A stretch of 64,000 nt of DNA from Oleisolibacter albus (GTDB lineage Bacteria; Pseudomonadota; Alphaproteobacteria; Azospirillales; Azospirillaceae): contig NZ_QGNJ01000002.1 in the NCBI RefSeq assembly GCF_003336875.1, positions 124,001 through 188,000 of the forward strand, read 5' to 3'. This document shows positions 47,096 through 56,896 of the stretch, one piece after another; the stretch's first letter is position 1; each line of letters opens with the position of its first letter. The notes below the pieces were generated by a model that had not been told where the DNA came from, did not search any database, and saw only the letters and a list, made by a program, of their open reading frames with translations. The position numbers were made by a program, and so were the translations under genes.

Positions 47096-47204
47096 GGCGG
47101 GATCTCCAGGCGGGATATCCTGATGTATGGGCGTTGCCTGCCGGACTGCCAAGTCCGGCAAATTCGTCCCAGCCTTCTGCCGGACATGGACTCCCGGCCC
47201 GGGC

Positions 47205-48317
47205 ATGCCTAGATTCGACCCCATGTGGGATGAAGCCTTCGATACGGACCCGGGTTCGGACTGGAGCCCCGTCGCCCTGCGCGGCGGCGTGGCCTCGCTA
47301 CGCCTGCCGGCGGACTGGCGCCGCCTGTCGCGGGATGATGGCGGGCTGGCCTTCCAGTCGCCCGGCCCCAACCCGGTTGACCTGCTGGTGTCGGTCACCA
47401 CCTACCGCAATCCCTATGGCGTGCGGACGGAGGAAGCCATCCAGTATCTCGACCGGGAGAATGTGCTGCCCCACGGCATCGCCCCCTCGGAGGATGGCGA
47501 TGATGACGGGCGGCGCTGGATCGCCTATGCCGTGGCCCAGCCGCCGGACCGCCAGATCTTCGTCTGGAAGGTGGCGGACTTCCAGCCGCCGGATCAGGTG
47601 CGGGTGGTGACGGTGCAGCTGCTGGTGCCCGAACTCAGCAGTGCCCAGCCCGATCTGGACGAGCTGGTGGACCGCCTGGGGGAAGAGGCGGCGCGCATCC
47701 AGTTCCATCCCGCCTCCGAAGCGGAGCCGGTGAAGCGGGTGACCATGCGCAATGTCGGCCATGCCGACATGGTGCGCTTCCGTCTGCCCTGGGACTGGCA
47801 GATGGACAGGGACGGCGACCTCTCCGTCTTTTTCCGCGACGAAGCGGACAGCGGCACCCTGCGTGTGGCCGTCCATAGCTTCCCCCATACGGGAGAAGGG
47901 GCGGAGGGGGAGGCGCTGGCGCGCGTGGTGCTGCAACAGACGGCGCAGCAGTTCGCCGAAGGGCCCGACGGCCGCGTGGGCGAGGGCAGCGTCGAGGATC
48001 TCAGCGGCGACAGCGTGCTGGCGCGCTTCACCACCGATGGCGAGGAGGATGGGGAGAAGCTGCGCTTCCATCTCTGGCTGCGGGGCGTCACCGTCGATAA
48101 CCAGACCATGCTGGCCCTGTTCAGCTATGCCATCGCCGAGGACCGGCGTGGCACGGAGATGGCGCGGGACACGCTGGCCATGCTGGAGCGGGAGATCCGC
48201 GCCGCCGTCCTCGGCCACACCACAGTCGAGGACGAGGATGAGGAGGACCTGTTGCCCGCACCGGATGTGGCCGGCAGCCAGGACGATGACGGTGATGACG
48301 ATGATGACGGTGTCTGA
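47205..48317 (+). CDS. Unrecognised protein with two similar halves and an acidic tail
   Basis: No family recognised. Two segments resemble each other: residues about 22-70 (ALRGGVASLRLPADWRRLSRDDGGLAFQSP) and about 182-230 (TMRNVGHADMVRFRLPWDWQMDRDGDLSVFFRD), both with a LPxDW-like core followed by strands, suggesting an internal duplication. The last 45 residues are very acidic (DEDEEDLL and DDDGDDDDDG). No signal peptide. ATG at 47223 is an alternative start. It precedes irr with 150 bases between. Confidence 0.85.
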   Translation: MPRFDPMWDEAFDTDPGSDWSPVALRGGVASLRLPADWRRLSRDDGGLAFQSPGPNPVDLLVSVTTYRNPYGVRTEEAIQYLDRENVLPHGIAPSEDGDDDGRRWIAYAVAQPPDRQIFVWKVADFQPPDQVRVVTVQLLVPELSSAQPDLDELVDRLGEEAARIQFHPASEAEPVKRVTMRNVGHADMVRFRLPWDWQMDRDGDLSVFFRDEADSGTLRVAVHSFPHTGEGAEGEALARVVLQQTAQQFAEGPDGRVGEGSVEDLSGDSVLARFTTDGEEDGEKLRFHLWLRGVTVDNQTMLALFSYAIAEDRRGTEMARDTLAMLEREIRAAVLGHTTVEDEDEEDLLPAPDVAGSQDDDGDDDDDGV

Positions 48318-48406
48318 TCCGCTGCCCGCGCTGCGGCCGGCTCCGGAACACCTTTTGGTGGCAGAAATGACTTTTTTCGCCGAATCAGGGGCTTGCCAGC
48401 TCCCCC

Positions 48407-48417
48407 GGAATTGTTCC
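48407..48417 (+). promoter_or_regulatory. Irr-box-like inverted repeat upstream of irr
   Basis: GGAATTGTTCC is an 11-base inverted repeat (GGAA/TTCC around TTG) flanked by an AT-rich GATAGATAG. Irr/iron control elements have the form GAANNNTTC, so this could be a self-control site. It lies 51 bases before the irr start. Confidence 0.5.
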
Positions 48418-48467
48418 AGATAGATAGACACCTTCCATACCCTGTGCCGGCATCCCATATCCCCGCC

Positions 48468-48935
48468 ATGACCACGACCGCCGCCCCCCGCACCTACAAG
48501 CCCGCCCTGGATCGTCTGCTCCAGGCCGGTCTGCGTCCCACCCGTCAGCGGCTGGGGCTGGCCCGTCTGCTGTTCGATGGCTGCGACCGCCACATCACGG
48601 CGGAACAGCTGCATGGGGAGGCGGTGGCGGCCGATCTGCCGGTGTCGCTGGCCACGGTCTACAACACGCTGAACCAGTTCACCACCGCAGGACTGCTGCG
48701 TGAGGTGGTTGTGGAGGCGGGACGCTCCTACTTCGACACCAATGTCGGCATCCACCACCATTTCTTCGTCGAGGGCAGCGGCCACCTGCAGGACATCCCG
48801 GAAGAGAGCATCCAGGTCTCCAACCTGCCGGAGCCGCCGCCGGGCACCCGCATCGCCCGCGTCGATATCATCGTCCGCCTGGCCGAAGTCGACGGCGCCG
48901 CCGATCGTGGCCTGGACCAGCCCACGGCGGAGTGA
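48468..48935 (+). CDS. irr: Iron response regulator Irr (Fur family)
   Basis: A 155-residue Fur-family repressor of heme and iron genes. The winged-helix head is RPTRQRLGLARLLFDGCDRHITAEQLHG with the recognition helix VSLATVYNTLNQFTTAGLL. The heme- or metal-sensing HHH (residues 96-98, GIHHHFF) marks Irr. The classical Fur zinc CxxC pairs are missing; the single cysteine is Cys39. In alphaproteobacteria Irr controls heme synthesis, and hemJ follows it. ATG at 48468. Confidence 0.92.
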   Translation: MTTTAAPRTYKPALDRLLQAGLRPTRQRLGLARLLFDGCDRHITAEQLHGEAVAADLPVSLATVYNTLNQFTTAGLLREVVVEAGRSYFDTNVGIHHHFFVEGSGHLQDIPEESIQVSNLPEPPPGTRIARVDIIVRLAEVDGAADRGLDQPTAE

Positions 48936-48973
48936 TCGCCGGTCCTGATCTGCCGGTCCTGATCCGCCGGTCC
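48933..48973 (+). repeat. Three 13-14-nt tandem repeats carrying the irr stop codon
   Basis: Units TGATCGCCGGTCC (48933-48945), TGATCTGCCGGTCC (48946-48959) and TGATCCGCCGGTCC (48960-48973) begin with TGA; the first TGA is the irr stop. Confidence 0.93.
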
Positions 48974-49094
48974 TGGTCCAGCGTGTGTCGTTTCGTCACC
49001 GGAACGGCAGCTGACACCTCTGTGAGCGGCAGGGGGTGGGCCGGGGCGGCTCTGTGCGCTATAAGCCGGAAAACACTTCCGGAGCCTCGGCACG

Positions 49095-49535
49095 ATGGAT
49101 CATCCCCTCTATCTCTGGATCAAGTCCCTGCACATCATCGCGGTGACCGCGTGGATGGCCGGCCTGTTCTACCTGCCGCGCCTGTTCGTCTATCATTGCG
49201 AGGTGCAGCCGGGCACGCCGGAGTCCGAGCGCTTCAAGGTCATGGAGCGGCGGCTGCTGCGCGCCATCATGAATCCGTCCATGATCGCCACCTGGCTGTT
49301 CGGCCTGACGCTGCTGGTGATGGAACCGGGCTGGCTGCAGGGGCAGGGCTGGCTGCATGCCAAGCTGCTTCTGGTGCTGGGCCTGAGCGGCGTGCATGGC
49401 GTGCTGGCGAAGCACCGCAAGGCCTTCGCCGCCGACCAGCGGCCGAAGCCGCAGCGATATTACCGCATCCTCAACGAGGTCCCGACCCTGCTGCTGATCG
49501 GGATCGTCATCCTGGTGGTGGTGAAGCCGTTCTGA
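49095..49535 (+). CDS. hemJ: Protoporphyrinogen IX oxidase HemJ
   Basis: Oxygen-independent type of protoporphyrinogen oxidase used by many proteobacteria that lack HemG and HemY. The 146-residue membrane protein has about four hydrophobic segments, the conserved His13 (KSLHIIAVTAWMAGLFYLPRLFVYH) and Lys90 (WLHAKLLLV), both needed for heme binding in relatives. It lies near irr and rho, a common alphaproteobacterial order. A short minus-strand gene follows immediately. Confidence 0.95.
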   Translation: MDHPLYLWIKSLHIIAVTAWMAGLFYLPRLFVYHCEVQPGTPESERFKVMERRLLRAIMNPSMIATWLFGLTLLVMEPGWLQGQGWLHAKLLLVLGLSGVHGVLAKHRKAFAADQRPKPQRYYRILNEVPTLLLIGIVILVVVKPF

Positions 49536-49554
49536 TCGGCTCGGCGGCGGCGGC

Positions 49555-49770
49555 TCAGGCCGCCGCGCAGGCCCCGTCCTGGCAGCCGCTGCGCCGGTTG
49601 GCCGCCACCTGCTGGACCAGGGCCAGCAGATCCTCGCGATAGACGCCGTCGCGCGCCATCAGCAGCTGCAGCGGCTCATCCTCCAGCAGATCGCGCAGGC
49701 GCGGCTCGGCCAGGATCAGTCCGGTCACCACCGGCCCGGCGACGGTGGCTTCGGGCTCTCGGTTGTCCAT
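49555..49770 (-). CDS. Small hypothetical protein, 71 aa
   Basis: An AGGAGG sequence ideally spaced before the ATG at 49770 supports this start, ahead of the longer frame to 49827. The product is mostly helical: EATVAGPVVTGLILAEPRLRDLL, then LQLLMARDGVYREDLLALVQQVAANRRSGCQDGACAAA. Two cysteines near the end (CQDGAC) could bind metal or a disulphide. No family recognised. It is convergent with hemJ. Confidence 0.75.
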   Translation of the reverse strand: MDNREPEATVAGPVVTGLILAEPRLRDLLEDEPLQLLMARDGVYREDLLALVQQVAANRRSGCQDGACAAA

Positions 49771-49907
49771 GTCGTCCTCCTGATGCTTGGCAGCGCTGCT
49801 GCGTGACGCGCTCCTGCCGCGGACCATGCCCCGGTCCGATTACAGCGGCATGAAGGATCTGCGGCACTTGGGCCGTCCTATCCCAAAGAACAGGGCTTCG
49901 GACTGTT

Positions 49908-49926
49908 GGTTGCAAATGTGGCAACC
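49908..49926. promoter_or_regulatory. Inverted repeat GGTTGC/GCAACC upstream of the 71-aa gene
   Basis: GGTTGC (49908-49913) and GCAACC (49921-49926) form a perfect 6-bp inverted repeat around AAATGTG. It lies 138 bases from the 71-aa gene start and beyond rho's stop, so it may be an operator for that gene. Confidence 0.4.
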
Positions 49927-50048
49927 ATAAGGTCGGGCGTCCCTGTCATGGCGCTGTCGACCGCCCAGAACAGAACCGCCCCGGGCCGGGTGGCCGCGGG
50001 GCGGTTCGTCGCACATCCGTGGGAAAGCCGCCGGCGGGCGGCCCGCCG

Positions 50049-51314
<1,266 letters not shown>

Positions 51315-51736
51315 CGGGATTTGGCTTTGGTCGGGGGCCGTATGGCGAGGGGGAGGAAAGCCGGGATTGGCCGGGGGGCAGGTCGCCGATGTGCCCGCAA
51401 CGGCAGGCGCCGTGGAACACACCGAAGCTCAGGTCCGGGAATCGGGCCACAGTCACGTCGTCCACGAGGCGGACGCCGGAGAACTCTTGACGGTTCTCAA
51501 GGGAAAGGGCCGATGGCCTTGAAGATGGTTATTACACCGATTCCGTCAAGTCAAAGCAAAACCGTGGCCCGCCCCGGCTCTCCCGGGGGATTATGGGGGA
51601 GGGGGGGCGATTCCGCCCCGGCCGGCGGCCGCCGATGCGCCCGGTCATGGCGGCCGATGGTCGTCCGCGTCCAGGATGGGACTGCGCGATGATCCCTTGC
51701 CGTCCGGTGCCATCCCGGCTTTCGAGGAGACAGGCC
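51315..51736. promoter_or_regulatory. Intergenic region between divergent rho and the P-type ATPase gene
   Basis: No gene is supported here. For rho (minus strand) TTGACT/TTGACG near 51543-51553 with an AT-rich GTAATAACC downstream could be a promoter, giving a leader of about 220 bases; rho leaders are often autoregulated. The part next to the ATPase gene is GC-rich and has only a GAGGAGA ribosome site at about 51723. Confidence 0.5.
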
Positions 51737-54478
51737 ATGTCCGACCGCCCCGAACTGCCCACCATCGTCCGTGCCACCGCGGCCGCCGCTACCCCGGCCG
51801 ATGCCCCCGGCTGGCATCGCCTGCCGGTGCCGGAGGTGCTGGCACGGCTGGACAGCGCGCCCCATGGGCTGGCGGAGGCGGAGGCCGCCGCCCGGCTGGC
51901 GCGGCATGGCCCCAACCGGCTGACCCCGCCGCGCCCGGTCTCCGCCCTCCAGCGCTTCCTGCGCCAGTTCACCAATCCGCTGATCGCCGTGCTGATCCCG
52001 GCGGCGCTGGTCATGGCCGCCCTGGGCGATCTGGTGGATGCCGCCGTCGTCGCCGGGGTGGTGCTGATCAATGCGCTGATCGGCTTCATCCAGGAGGGCC
52101 GGGCCGAGCAGGCGCTGGCCGCCATCCGGGACATGCTGTCGCCGCAGGCGGGGGTGGTGCGCGGCGGGCAGCGCCACACCATCCCCGCCGAACATCTGGT
52201 GCCGGGCGACGTGGTCTGGCTGGCCAGCGGCGACCGGGTGCCGGCCGACCTGCGGGTGCTGCAGGCGAAGGGGCTGGAGGTGCAGGAGGCCGCCCTGACC
52301 GGCGAGAGCCTGGCCGTGGCCAAGCACAGCGCCCCGGCGGCGGCGGACGCCGCCCTGGGCGAACGCCATTCCATCCTGCATTCCGGCACGCTGGTGGCCC
52401 GCGGCCAGGGGCAGGGCGTGGTGGTGGCCACCGGCGACCGCACCGAGCTGGGCCGCATCGGCCGCCTGCTGGCCGACACCCAGTCCGGCGAGACACCGCT
52501 GATCCGGCAGATCGGCCTGTTCGGGCGCTGGCTGACGATCGCCATCCTGGCCCTGGGCGCCGCCACCTTCGGCGTCGGTGTGCTGGTGCGCGGCTTCTCG
52601 GTGGCGGAGATGTTCGCCGCCGCGGTGGGGCTGGCCGTGGCCGCCATTCCCGAGGGGCTGCCGGCCATCCTGACCATCACCCTGGCCATCGGCGTCACCC
52701 GCATGGCCCGGCGGAATGCCATCATCCGCCGGTTGCCCGCCGTGGAGACACTGGGGGCCGTCAGCGTCATCTGCACCGACAAGACCGGCACCCTGACCCG
52801 CAACGAGATGGCGGTGCGCACCGCCGTGACCGCAGGCGGCCGTTTCCAGGTCAGCGGCGACGGCTATGATCCGGCCGGCCGGGTGACGGGGCCGGGCGCC
52901 GGCGGCGATGCGCTGCTGCGGGATCTGGCGCGGGCGGTCCTGCTCTGCAACGACGCCGCCCTTGACCACGGCGCCGAGGGCTGGCGGGTGGAGGGTGATG
53001 CCGTGGACGGGGCGCTGCTGGCCTTCGCCGCCCGCGCCGGCCTGGACCGGGTGGCGGAGACGGCCCGCCACCGGCGGCTCGATGGCATCCCGTTCGAAAG
53101 CGACCGGGCCTACATGGCCACCCTGAACCGCGCGCCGGACGGGGAGGCCATGGCCTATGTCAAGGGCGCGCCGGAGACGCTGCTGGCCCGCGCCGCCGCG
53201 GTGCTGACGCCGGACGGTGCGCGGCCGCTGGACCGCGACGCCTGGCGCCGGAGCATGGACGCGCTGGCGGCCGAGGGGCAGCGCCTGCTGGCCGTGGCCT
53301 GCAAGCCGCTGCCGGGGGCGGAGACGCTGGTGCCGGGGGATGTGGAGGACGGGCTGCTGCTGCTGGGGCTGGTCGGGCTGATCGACCCGCCGCGGGCCGA
53401 GGTGCCGGCGGCCGTGGCCGAATGCGGCCGGGCCGGCATCGCCGTGAAGATGATCACCGGCGACCATGGGGTGACGGCCCGCGCCATCGGCGCCCAAATC
53501 GGGTTGCAGGCCGGGTTGCAGGCCGGGTTGCAGGGAGGAGTCATCACCGGTCCCGCGCTGGACCGGCTCGACGGGGACGGGTTCGACCGCGCCGCCTGCG
53601 ACCATGCCGTCTTCGCCCGCGCCACGCCGGAACACAAGATCCGGCTGGTGGAGGCGCTGCGCCGGGCCGGGCACATCGTCGCCATGACCGGCGACGGGGT
53701 CAACGATGCCCCCGCCCTGAAGCGGGCCGATGTCGGCATCGCCATGGGGGCCAAGGGTACCGAGGCCGCCAAGGAGGCCGGCGACATGGTGCTGGCCGAC
53801 GACAATTTCGCCACCATCGTCCATGCGGTGGAGGAAGGGCGCACCGTCTTCGACAATCTGCGCAAGGCCCTGATCTATGTGCTGCCCACCAGCTTCGGCG
53901 AGGCGGGCACCATCGTCGTGGCCGTGCTGCTGGGCATGGCCATGCCGATCACGGCGACTCAGATCCTCTGGGTCAACATGGTCACCGCCGTCACCCTGTC
54001 GCTCAGCCTCGCCTTCGATCCGGCCGACCGTGACCTCATGGACCGGCCGCCGCGGCCGCGCGACGTGCCGCTTCTGTCCGGATTCCTGGTCTGGCGCATC
54101 GCCTTCGTCACGATGCTGATGGTGGCGGGCTGCGCCTTCATCTTTGCCGATGCATTGGCCGCCGGCCGGCCGGAGGCCACGGCCCGCACGCTGGTGGTCA
54201 ATGCCCTGGTCCTGTTCGAGGTGGCCTATCTGTTCAATTGCCGGGTCCTGGTCGCCGCTGCCTTCACGCGGGCGGCGCTGTTCGGCAATCCGATCGCGCT
54301 CTGGGCCGTGCTGGCCGTGCTGGCGGCGCAGCTGCTTCTGACCTATGCGCCGCCCATGCAGGCCCTGTTCGCCACCACGCCCCTGACCGGCGCCGACTGG
54401 CTGCGCCTGACCCTGCTGGCCGTGCTGCTGTTCCTGCTGGTGGAGGGGGAGAAGGGCCTGCGTCGGCGTCTGGGGTGA
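51737..54478 (+). CDS. P-type cation-transporting ATPase (HAD family)
   Basis: A 913-residue P2-type ATPase like Ca2+ or Na+/K+ pumps. It shows an N-terminal cation-ATPase domain, TGES (ALTGESLAVAKH), the M4 motif AAIPEGLPAILTI, the phosphorylation site CTDKTGTLTRNE with Asp348, KGAPE, MITGDHGVTARAIG, TGDGVNDAPALKRADVGIAMG, and a C-terminal group of membrane segments. The ion is not determined. ATG at 51737 is chosen (GAGGAGA upstream). Residues about 588-600 carry a short repeated GLQA stretch from a 12-nt tandem repeat. Confidence 0.94.
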   Translation: MSDRPELPTIVRATAAAATPADAPGWHRLPVPEVLARLDSAPHGLAEAEAAARLARHGPNRLTPPRPVSALQRFLRQFTNPLIAVLIPAALVMAALGDLVDAAVVAGVVLINALIGFIQEGRAEQALAAIRDMLSPQAGVVRGGQRHTIPAEHLVPGDVVWLASGDRVPADLRVLQAKGLEVQEAALTGESLAVAKHSAPAAADAALGERHSILHSGTLVARGQGQGVVVATGDRTELGRIGRLLADTQSGETPLIRQIGLFGRWLTIAILALGAATFGVGVLVRGFSVAEMFAAAVGLAVAAIPEGLPAILTITLAIGVTRMARRNAIIRRLPAVETLGAVSVICTDKTGTLTRNEMAVRTAVTAGGRFQVSGDGYDPAGRVTGPGAGGDALLRDLARAVLLCNDAALDHGAEGWRVEGDAVDGALLAFAARAGLDRVAETARHRRLDGIPFESDRAYMATLNRAPDGEAMAYVKGAPETLLARAAAVLTPDGARPLDRDAWRRSMDALAAEGQRLLAVACKPLPGAETLVPGDVEDGLLLLGLVGLIDPPRAEVPAAVAECGRAGIAVKMITGDHGVTARAIGAQIGLQAGLQAGLQGGVITGPALDRLDGDGFDRAACDHAVFARATPEHKIRLVEALRRAGHIVAMTGDGVNDAPALKRADVGIAMGAKGTEAAKEAGDMVLADDNFATIVHAVEEGRTVFDNLRKALIYVLPTSFGEAGTIVVAVLLGMAMPITATQILWVNMVTAVTLSLSLAFDPADRDLMDRPPRPRDVPLLSGFLVWRIAFVTMLMVAGCAFIFADALAAGRPEATARTLVVNALVLFEVAYLFNCRVLVAAAFTRAALFGNPIALWAVLAVLAAQLLLTYAPPMQALFATTPLTGADWLRLTLLAVLLFLLVEGEKGLRRRLG
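53501..53536 (+). repeat. Three in-frame 12-nt tandem repeats in the ATPase gene
   Basis: GGGTTGCAGGCC at 53501-53512 and 53513-53524 and GGGTTGCAGGGA at 53525-53536 encode GLQA twice and GLQG. They sit between the TGD motif and the VND motif of the P-domain, an insert not needed for family architecture. Confidence 0.92.
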
Positions 54479-54830
54479 GCGGGGGCCGGCGGTCCGGTCA
54501 GGTTCGGGCGCTATGGGACGGCCGGATGCGTGTCGCGGCCGGGATGTGCCACGCCTGATGCGGCGTCCACACCATCTCCCTCGTCATCAGGCTCCCTGGT
54601 CAGGGCGCGCTTGCGCGCAAGCCCCTCGCTGGTGCGCAGGCTGACCGGGCCGGGAGCGTCACCGGGCCAGTGCTTCGCCTCGTGGACGGCCGCGCCGGCA
54701 TCGGTCATGGCCGTCCCGTTCGGGGGGGACGGTCGCCCGGACGGGGGAGTGCGGGCCGGGAGATGGAACATCCGCGCGCGGTGGCGGGTTGCAGCGGGAC
54801 CCTGCAACCGCATTTCCGGAGCCGCCTCCC
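54479..54830. other. Intergenic region between the ATPase and DUF4398 genes
   Basis: This 352-base region holds the possible small gene at 54511-54708 and an 8-bp perfect inverted repeat GGTTGCAG/CTGCAACC at 54787-54809, just before the DUF4398 gene (start 54831). The palindrome is operator-like or a hairpin; its arms share GGTTGC/GCAACC with the one at 49908-49926. No clear promoter was seen. Confidence 0.5.
54511..54708 (-). CDS. Possible small protein, 65 aa
   Basis: The ATG at 54708 with GGGAC upstream opens MTDAGAAVHEAKHWPGDAP and runs for 65 residues with reasonable GC-rich third positions at its start, less at its end. The sequence is Pro/Asp/Arg-rich with no recognised family. It may be a chance frame; the region is otherwise empty. 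Confidence 0.35.
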   Translation of the reverse strand: MTDAGAAVHEAKHWPGDAPGPVSLRTSEGLARKRALTREPDDEGDGVDAASGVAHPGRDTHPAVP

Positions 54831-55274
54831 ATGTTGCGCGCCTGCCGCCCGCTCCTGCCGGTCCTGCTGCTGGCTGGCCTCGCCGCCTGTTCCTCCACGC
54901 CCGATGCGCCACCGCCCAGCCTGCCGGCGGCCCGGGCCGCGCTGGACGGGGCCGATCCCCAGATCCTGAACCGCTATGCCCCGGTCGAGATGCGGGCGGC
55001 GCAGGATGAGGTGGCGGCGGCCGAGGCGGCCTGGCGCGCCGAGGATTACGCCCGCAGCCGGCGGCTGTCGGAGCAGGCCCTGGCCACCGTGCGCCTCGCC
55101 CAGTCCAAGGCCCAGGCGGCCCAGGCCGAGGAAGCGCGGGAGGATGTGGCCCGCACCATCAATGCCCTGCAGGCGGAGGTCGGCGGCACGGGGCCGTCAT
55201 CGGCCGGGTCAATGCCGCCACCGGCAGCCACGGGCAGCACCGTTCCGCTGTCGCCGGTTCCGACCGGCGACTGA
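54831..55274 (+). CDS. DUF4398 domain lipoprotein
   Basis: A 147-residue lipoprotein with LAGLAAC leader (Cys20). The mature part has the DUF4398 helical pattern: NRYAPVEMRAAQDEVAAAEAAWRAEDYARSRRLSEQALATVRLAQSKAQAAQAEEAREDVARTI. It is followed by a larger DUF4398 protein with an OmpA domain. The pair probably sits at the outer membrane and peptidoglycan. The short Pro/Ser tail has no known role. ATG at 54831. Confidence 0.88.
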   Translation: MLRACRPLLPVLLLAGLAACSSTPDAPPPSLPAARAALDGADPQILNRYAPVEMRAAQDEVAAAEAAWRAEDYARSRRLSEQALATVRLAQSKAQAAQAEEAREDVARTINALQAEVGGTGPSSAGSMPPPAATGSTVPLSPVPTGD

Positions 55275-55325
55275 TCCCGCGCCGCCATGTCCGCCCCTTC
55301 CGTGACCGAATCCGAGGATGCCCCC

Positions 55326-56174
55326 ATGAGCCAGCCGCCGATGATCCTGCCGCTGTCGCGTCTGCTGACCGCTGCCGCCCTGCTGGGGCTGGCCGCCTGC
55401 TCCTCCGCGCCGAAGAGCTATGCGCCCCTGGCCGCCCTGGAACAGGATTTCGATCAGGCGCGCCTGACCCAGGTGCCGTCGCTGGCGCCCGTGTCCTTCC
55501 AGGATGCCGAGCGGTCGTTGCAGACGGCCCGGAGTGCGCTGGGCGAGGCCGACGAGGCCGAGCTGGGCCATCTGACCGATCTGGCATCCCGCCGGCTGGA
55601 GGTGGCCCGTGCCGATGCCGCCGCCGCCCGGTCGCGGGAGGAGCGCCAGACCCTGGTGCAGCAGCGGGACCGCATCCTGCTGGGCGCGCGCGAACAGCAA
55701 CTGACCCAGGCCCGCCTGACGGCCGAGCAGGAACGCCAGCGCGTGCAGGCGCTTGAGGCGCGGCTGGCGGACTATGAATCCCGCCGCACGGCCGAAGGGC
55801 TGGTGCTGACCCTGCGCGACATCAACTTCGATCTCGACAGTGCCAATCTGGCGCCGGGTGACGCCCAGCGCCTGCAGCCGCTGGCCGACTTCCTGAAGCA
55901 GAACCCGGACCGCATGGTCACCATCATCGGCCATACCGACAGCAGCGGCGACCAGTCCTACAATCTGGCCCTGTCCAAGCGCCGGGCCGATGCGGTGGAG
56001 GATTTCCTGGTCGGCCAGGGCATCGACCCCGGCCGCATCCGCACAGATGGACGTGGGGCCGCGGTTCCGGTGGCCAGCAACACCACCCAGGCCGGCCGGC
56101 TGCAGAACCGCCGCATCGAAGTGACCATCAGCGATCCTGGTGCGGTGCGGGGTGTCGCTTCCAGCCGTGGTTGA
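55326..56174 (+). CDS. DUF4398 plus OmpA-like lipoprotein
   Basis: A 282-residue lipoprotein with leader LGLAAC (Cys25), a DUF4398-like helical part (about residues 35-165: FQDAERSLQTARSALGEADEAELGHLTDLASRRLEVARADAA), and a C-terminal OmpA domain (about 170-270: FDLDSANLAPGDAQRLQPLADFL, IIGHTDSSGDQSYNLALSKRRADAV, RTDGRGAAVPVASN). OmpA domains bind peptidoglycan. The ATG at 55326 is 51 bases after the previous stop. Likely a coregulated envelope pair. Confidence 0.92.
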   Translation: MSQPPMILPLSRLLTAAALLGLAACSSAPKSYAPLAALEQDFDQARLTQVPSLAPVSFQDAERSLQTARSALGEADEAELGHLTDLASRRLEVARADAAAARSREERQTLVQQRDRILLGAREQQLTQARLTAEQERQRVQALEARLADYESRRTAEGLVLTLRDINFDLDSANLAPGDAQRLQPLADFLKQNPDRMVTIIGHTDSSGDQSYNLALSKRRADAVEDFLVGQGIDPGRIRTDGRGAAVPVASNTTQAGRLQNRRIEVTISDPGAVRGVASSRG

Positions 56175-56204
56175 GTCCGGTTTTCGATGTTCGACTGCCT
56201 GACA

Positions 56205-56225
56205 TGGTAAAAAGCACTATTACCA
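56205..56225. promoter_or_regulatory. Inverted repeat in the promoter region of the response regulator
   Basis: TGGTAA (56205-56210) and TTACCA (56220-56225) form a perfect inverted repeat with a 9-base centre. The segment from 56180 to 56270 is AT-rich, including CATGATATATATGG with a TATA-like -10. This is probably the regulated promoter of the signalling operon. Confidence 0.55.
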
Positions 56226-56284
56226 ATTCCGTGGGAGCCATGATATATATGGTCGAATAATAACCACAGGCGTAAACTGGGGCG

Positions 56285-56896
56285 ATGCGGCTTCTTATTG
56301 CGGACGATCATGATCTCGTGCGCGACGCCTTGCGATCGCATATCGAGCGAGCCTCTCCCGAGACCATTGTCCTGGGGGCCGGTACCGTCAATGACGCCTT
56401 GAAGGTCATGGGGGAACCGCCCGGCGTCGACATGGTGCTGCTGGATTTCCGTATGCCGGGCATGAACGGCCTCAACGGCCTGATCCGGCTGCGGGAGCGG
56501 CATCCGTCGGTCAAGGTGGTCTTCATGTCGGGCGAGGCCCGGCCGGAAGATGTGCGCGCGGCCCTGGCCCATGGCGCCTCGGGTTTCCTGCCCAAGACCC
56601 TTCCCGGGGCCGAACTGGTGGAAGCGGTCAACCGCATGGCGGCGGGGGAGGTGTTCATTCCCGCCGGTGCGCCGCAGGATGCCTCGCCGACCGGCGCCGC
56701 GGCCGGGTTCACCCGGCGCGAGCGCGAGGTGCTGGACTATCTGCTGAAAGGCCAGTCCAACAAGGAGATCGCCCGTGCCCTCGACCTGGAGGAGGTCACG
56801 GTGAAGCTGCATATCCGCGGTCTCTGCCGCAAGCTGGGGGCCAAGAACCGGACCCAGGCGGCCATGCGGGCGGTGGAGTTGGGCCTTGGCCGCTGA
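56285..56896 (+). CDS. LuxR-type (NarL/FixJ) response regulator
   Basis: A 203-residue two-domain regulator. The receiver (residues 1-120) has the acidic pair Asp7/Asp8, phospho-acceptor Asp54 (VLLDFRMPGMNG) and Lys104 (GFLPKTL). The C-terminal HTH (about 145-200) is GFTRREREVLDYLLKGQSNKEIARALDLEEVTVKLHIRGLCRKLGAKNRTQAAMRA, a NarL type. The ATG at 56285 is used. The next gene starts inside its last codons (TTG 56886), so the two are coupled. Confidence 0.94.
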   Translation: MRLLIADDHDLVRDALRSHIERASPETIVLGAGTVNDALKVMGEPPGVDMVLLDFRMPGMNGLNGLIRLRERHPSVKVVFMSGEARPEDVRAALAHGASGFLPKTLPGAELVEAVNRMAAGEVFIPAGAPQDASPTGAAAGFTRREREVLDYLLKGQSNKEIARALDLEEVTVKLHIRGLCRKLGAKNRTQAAMRAVELGLGR

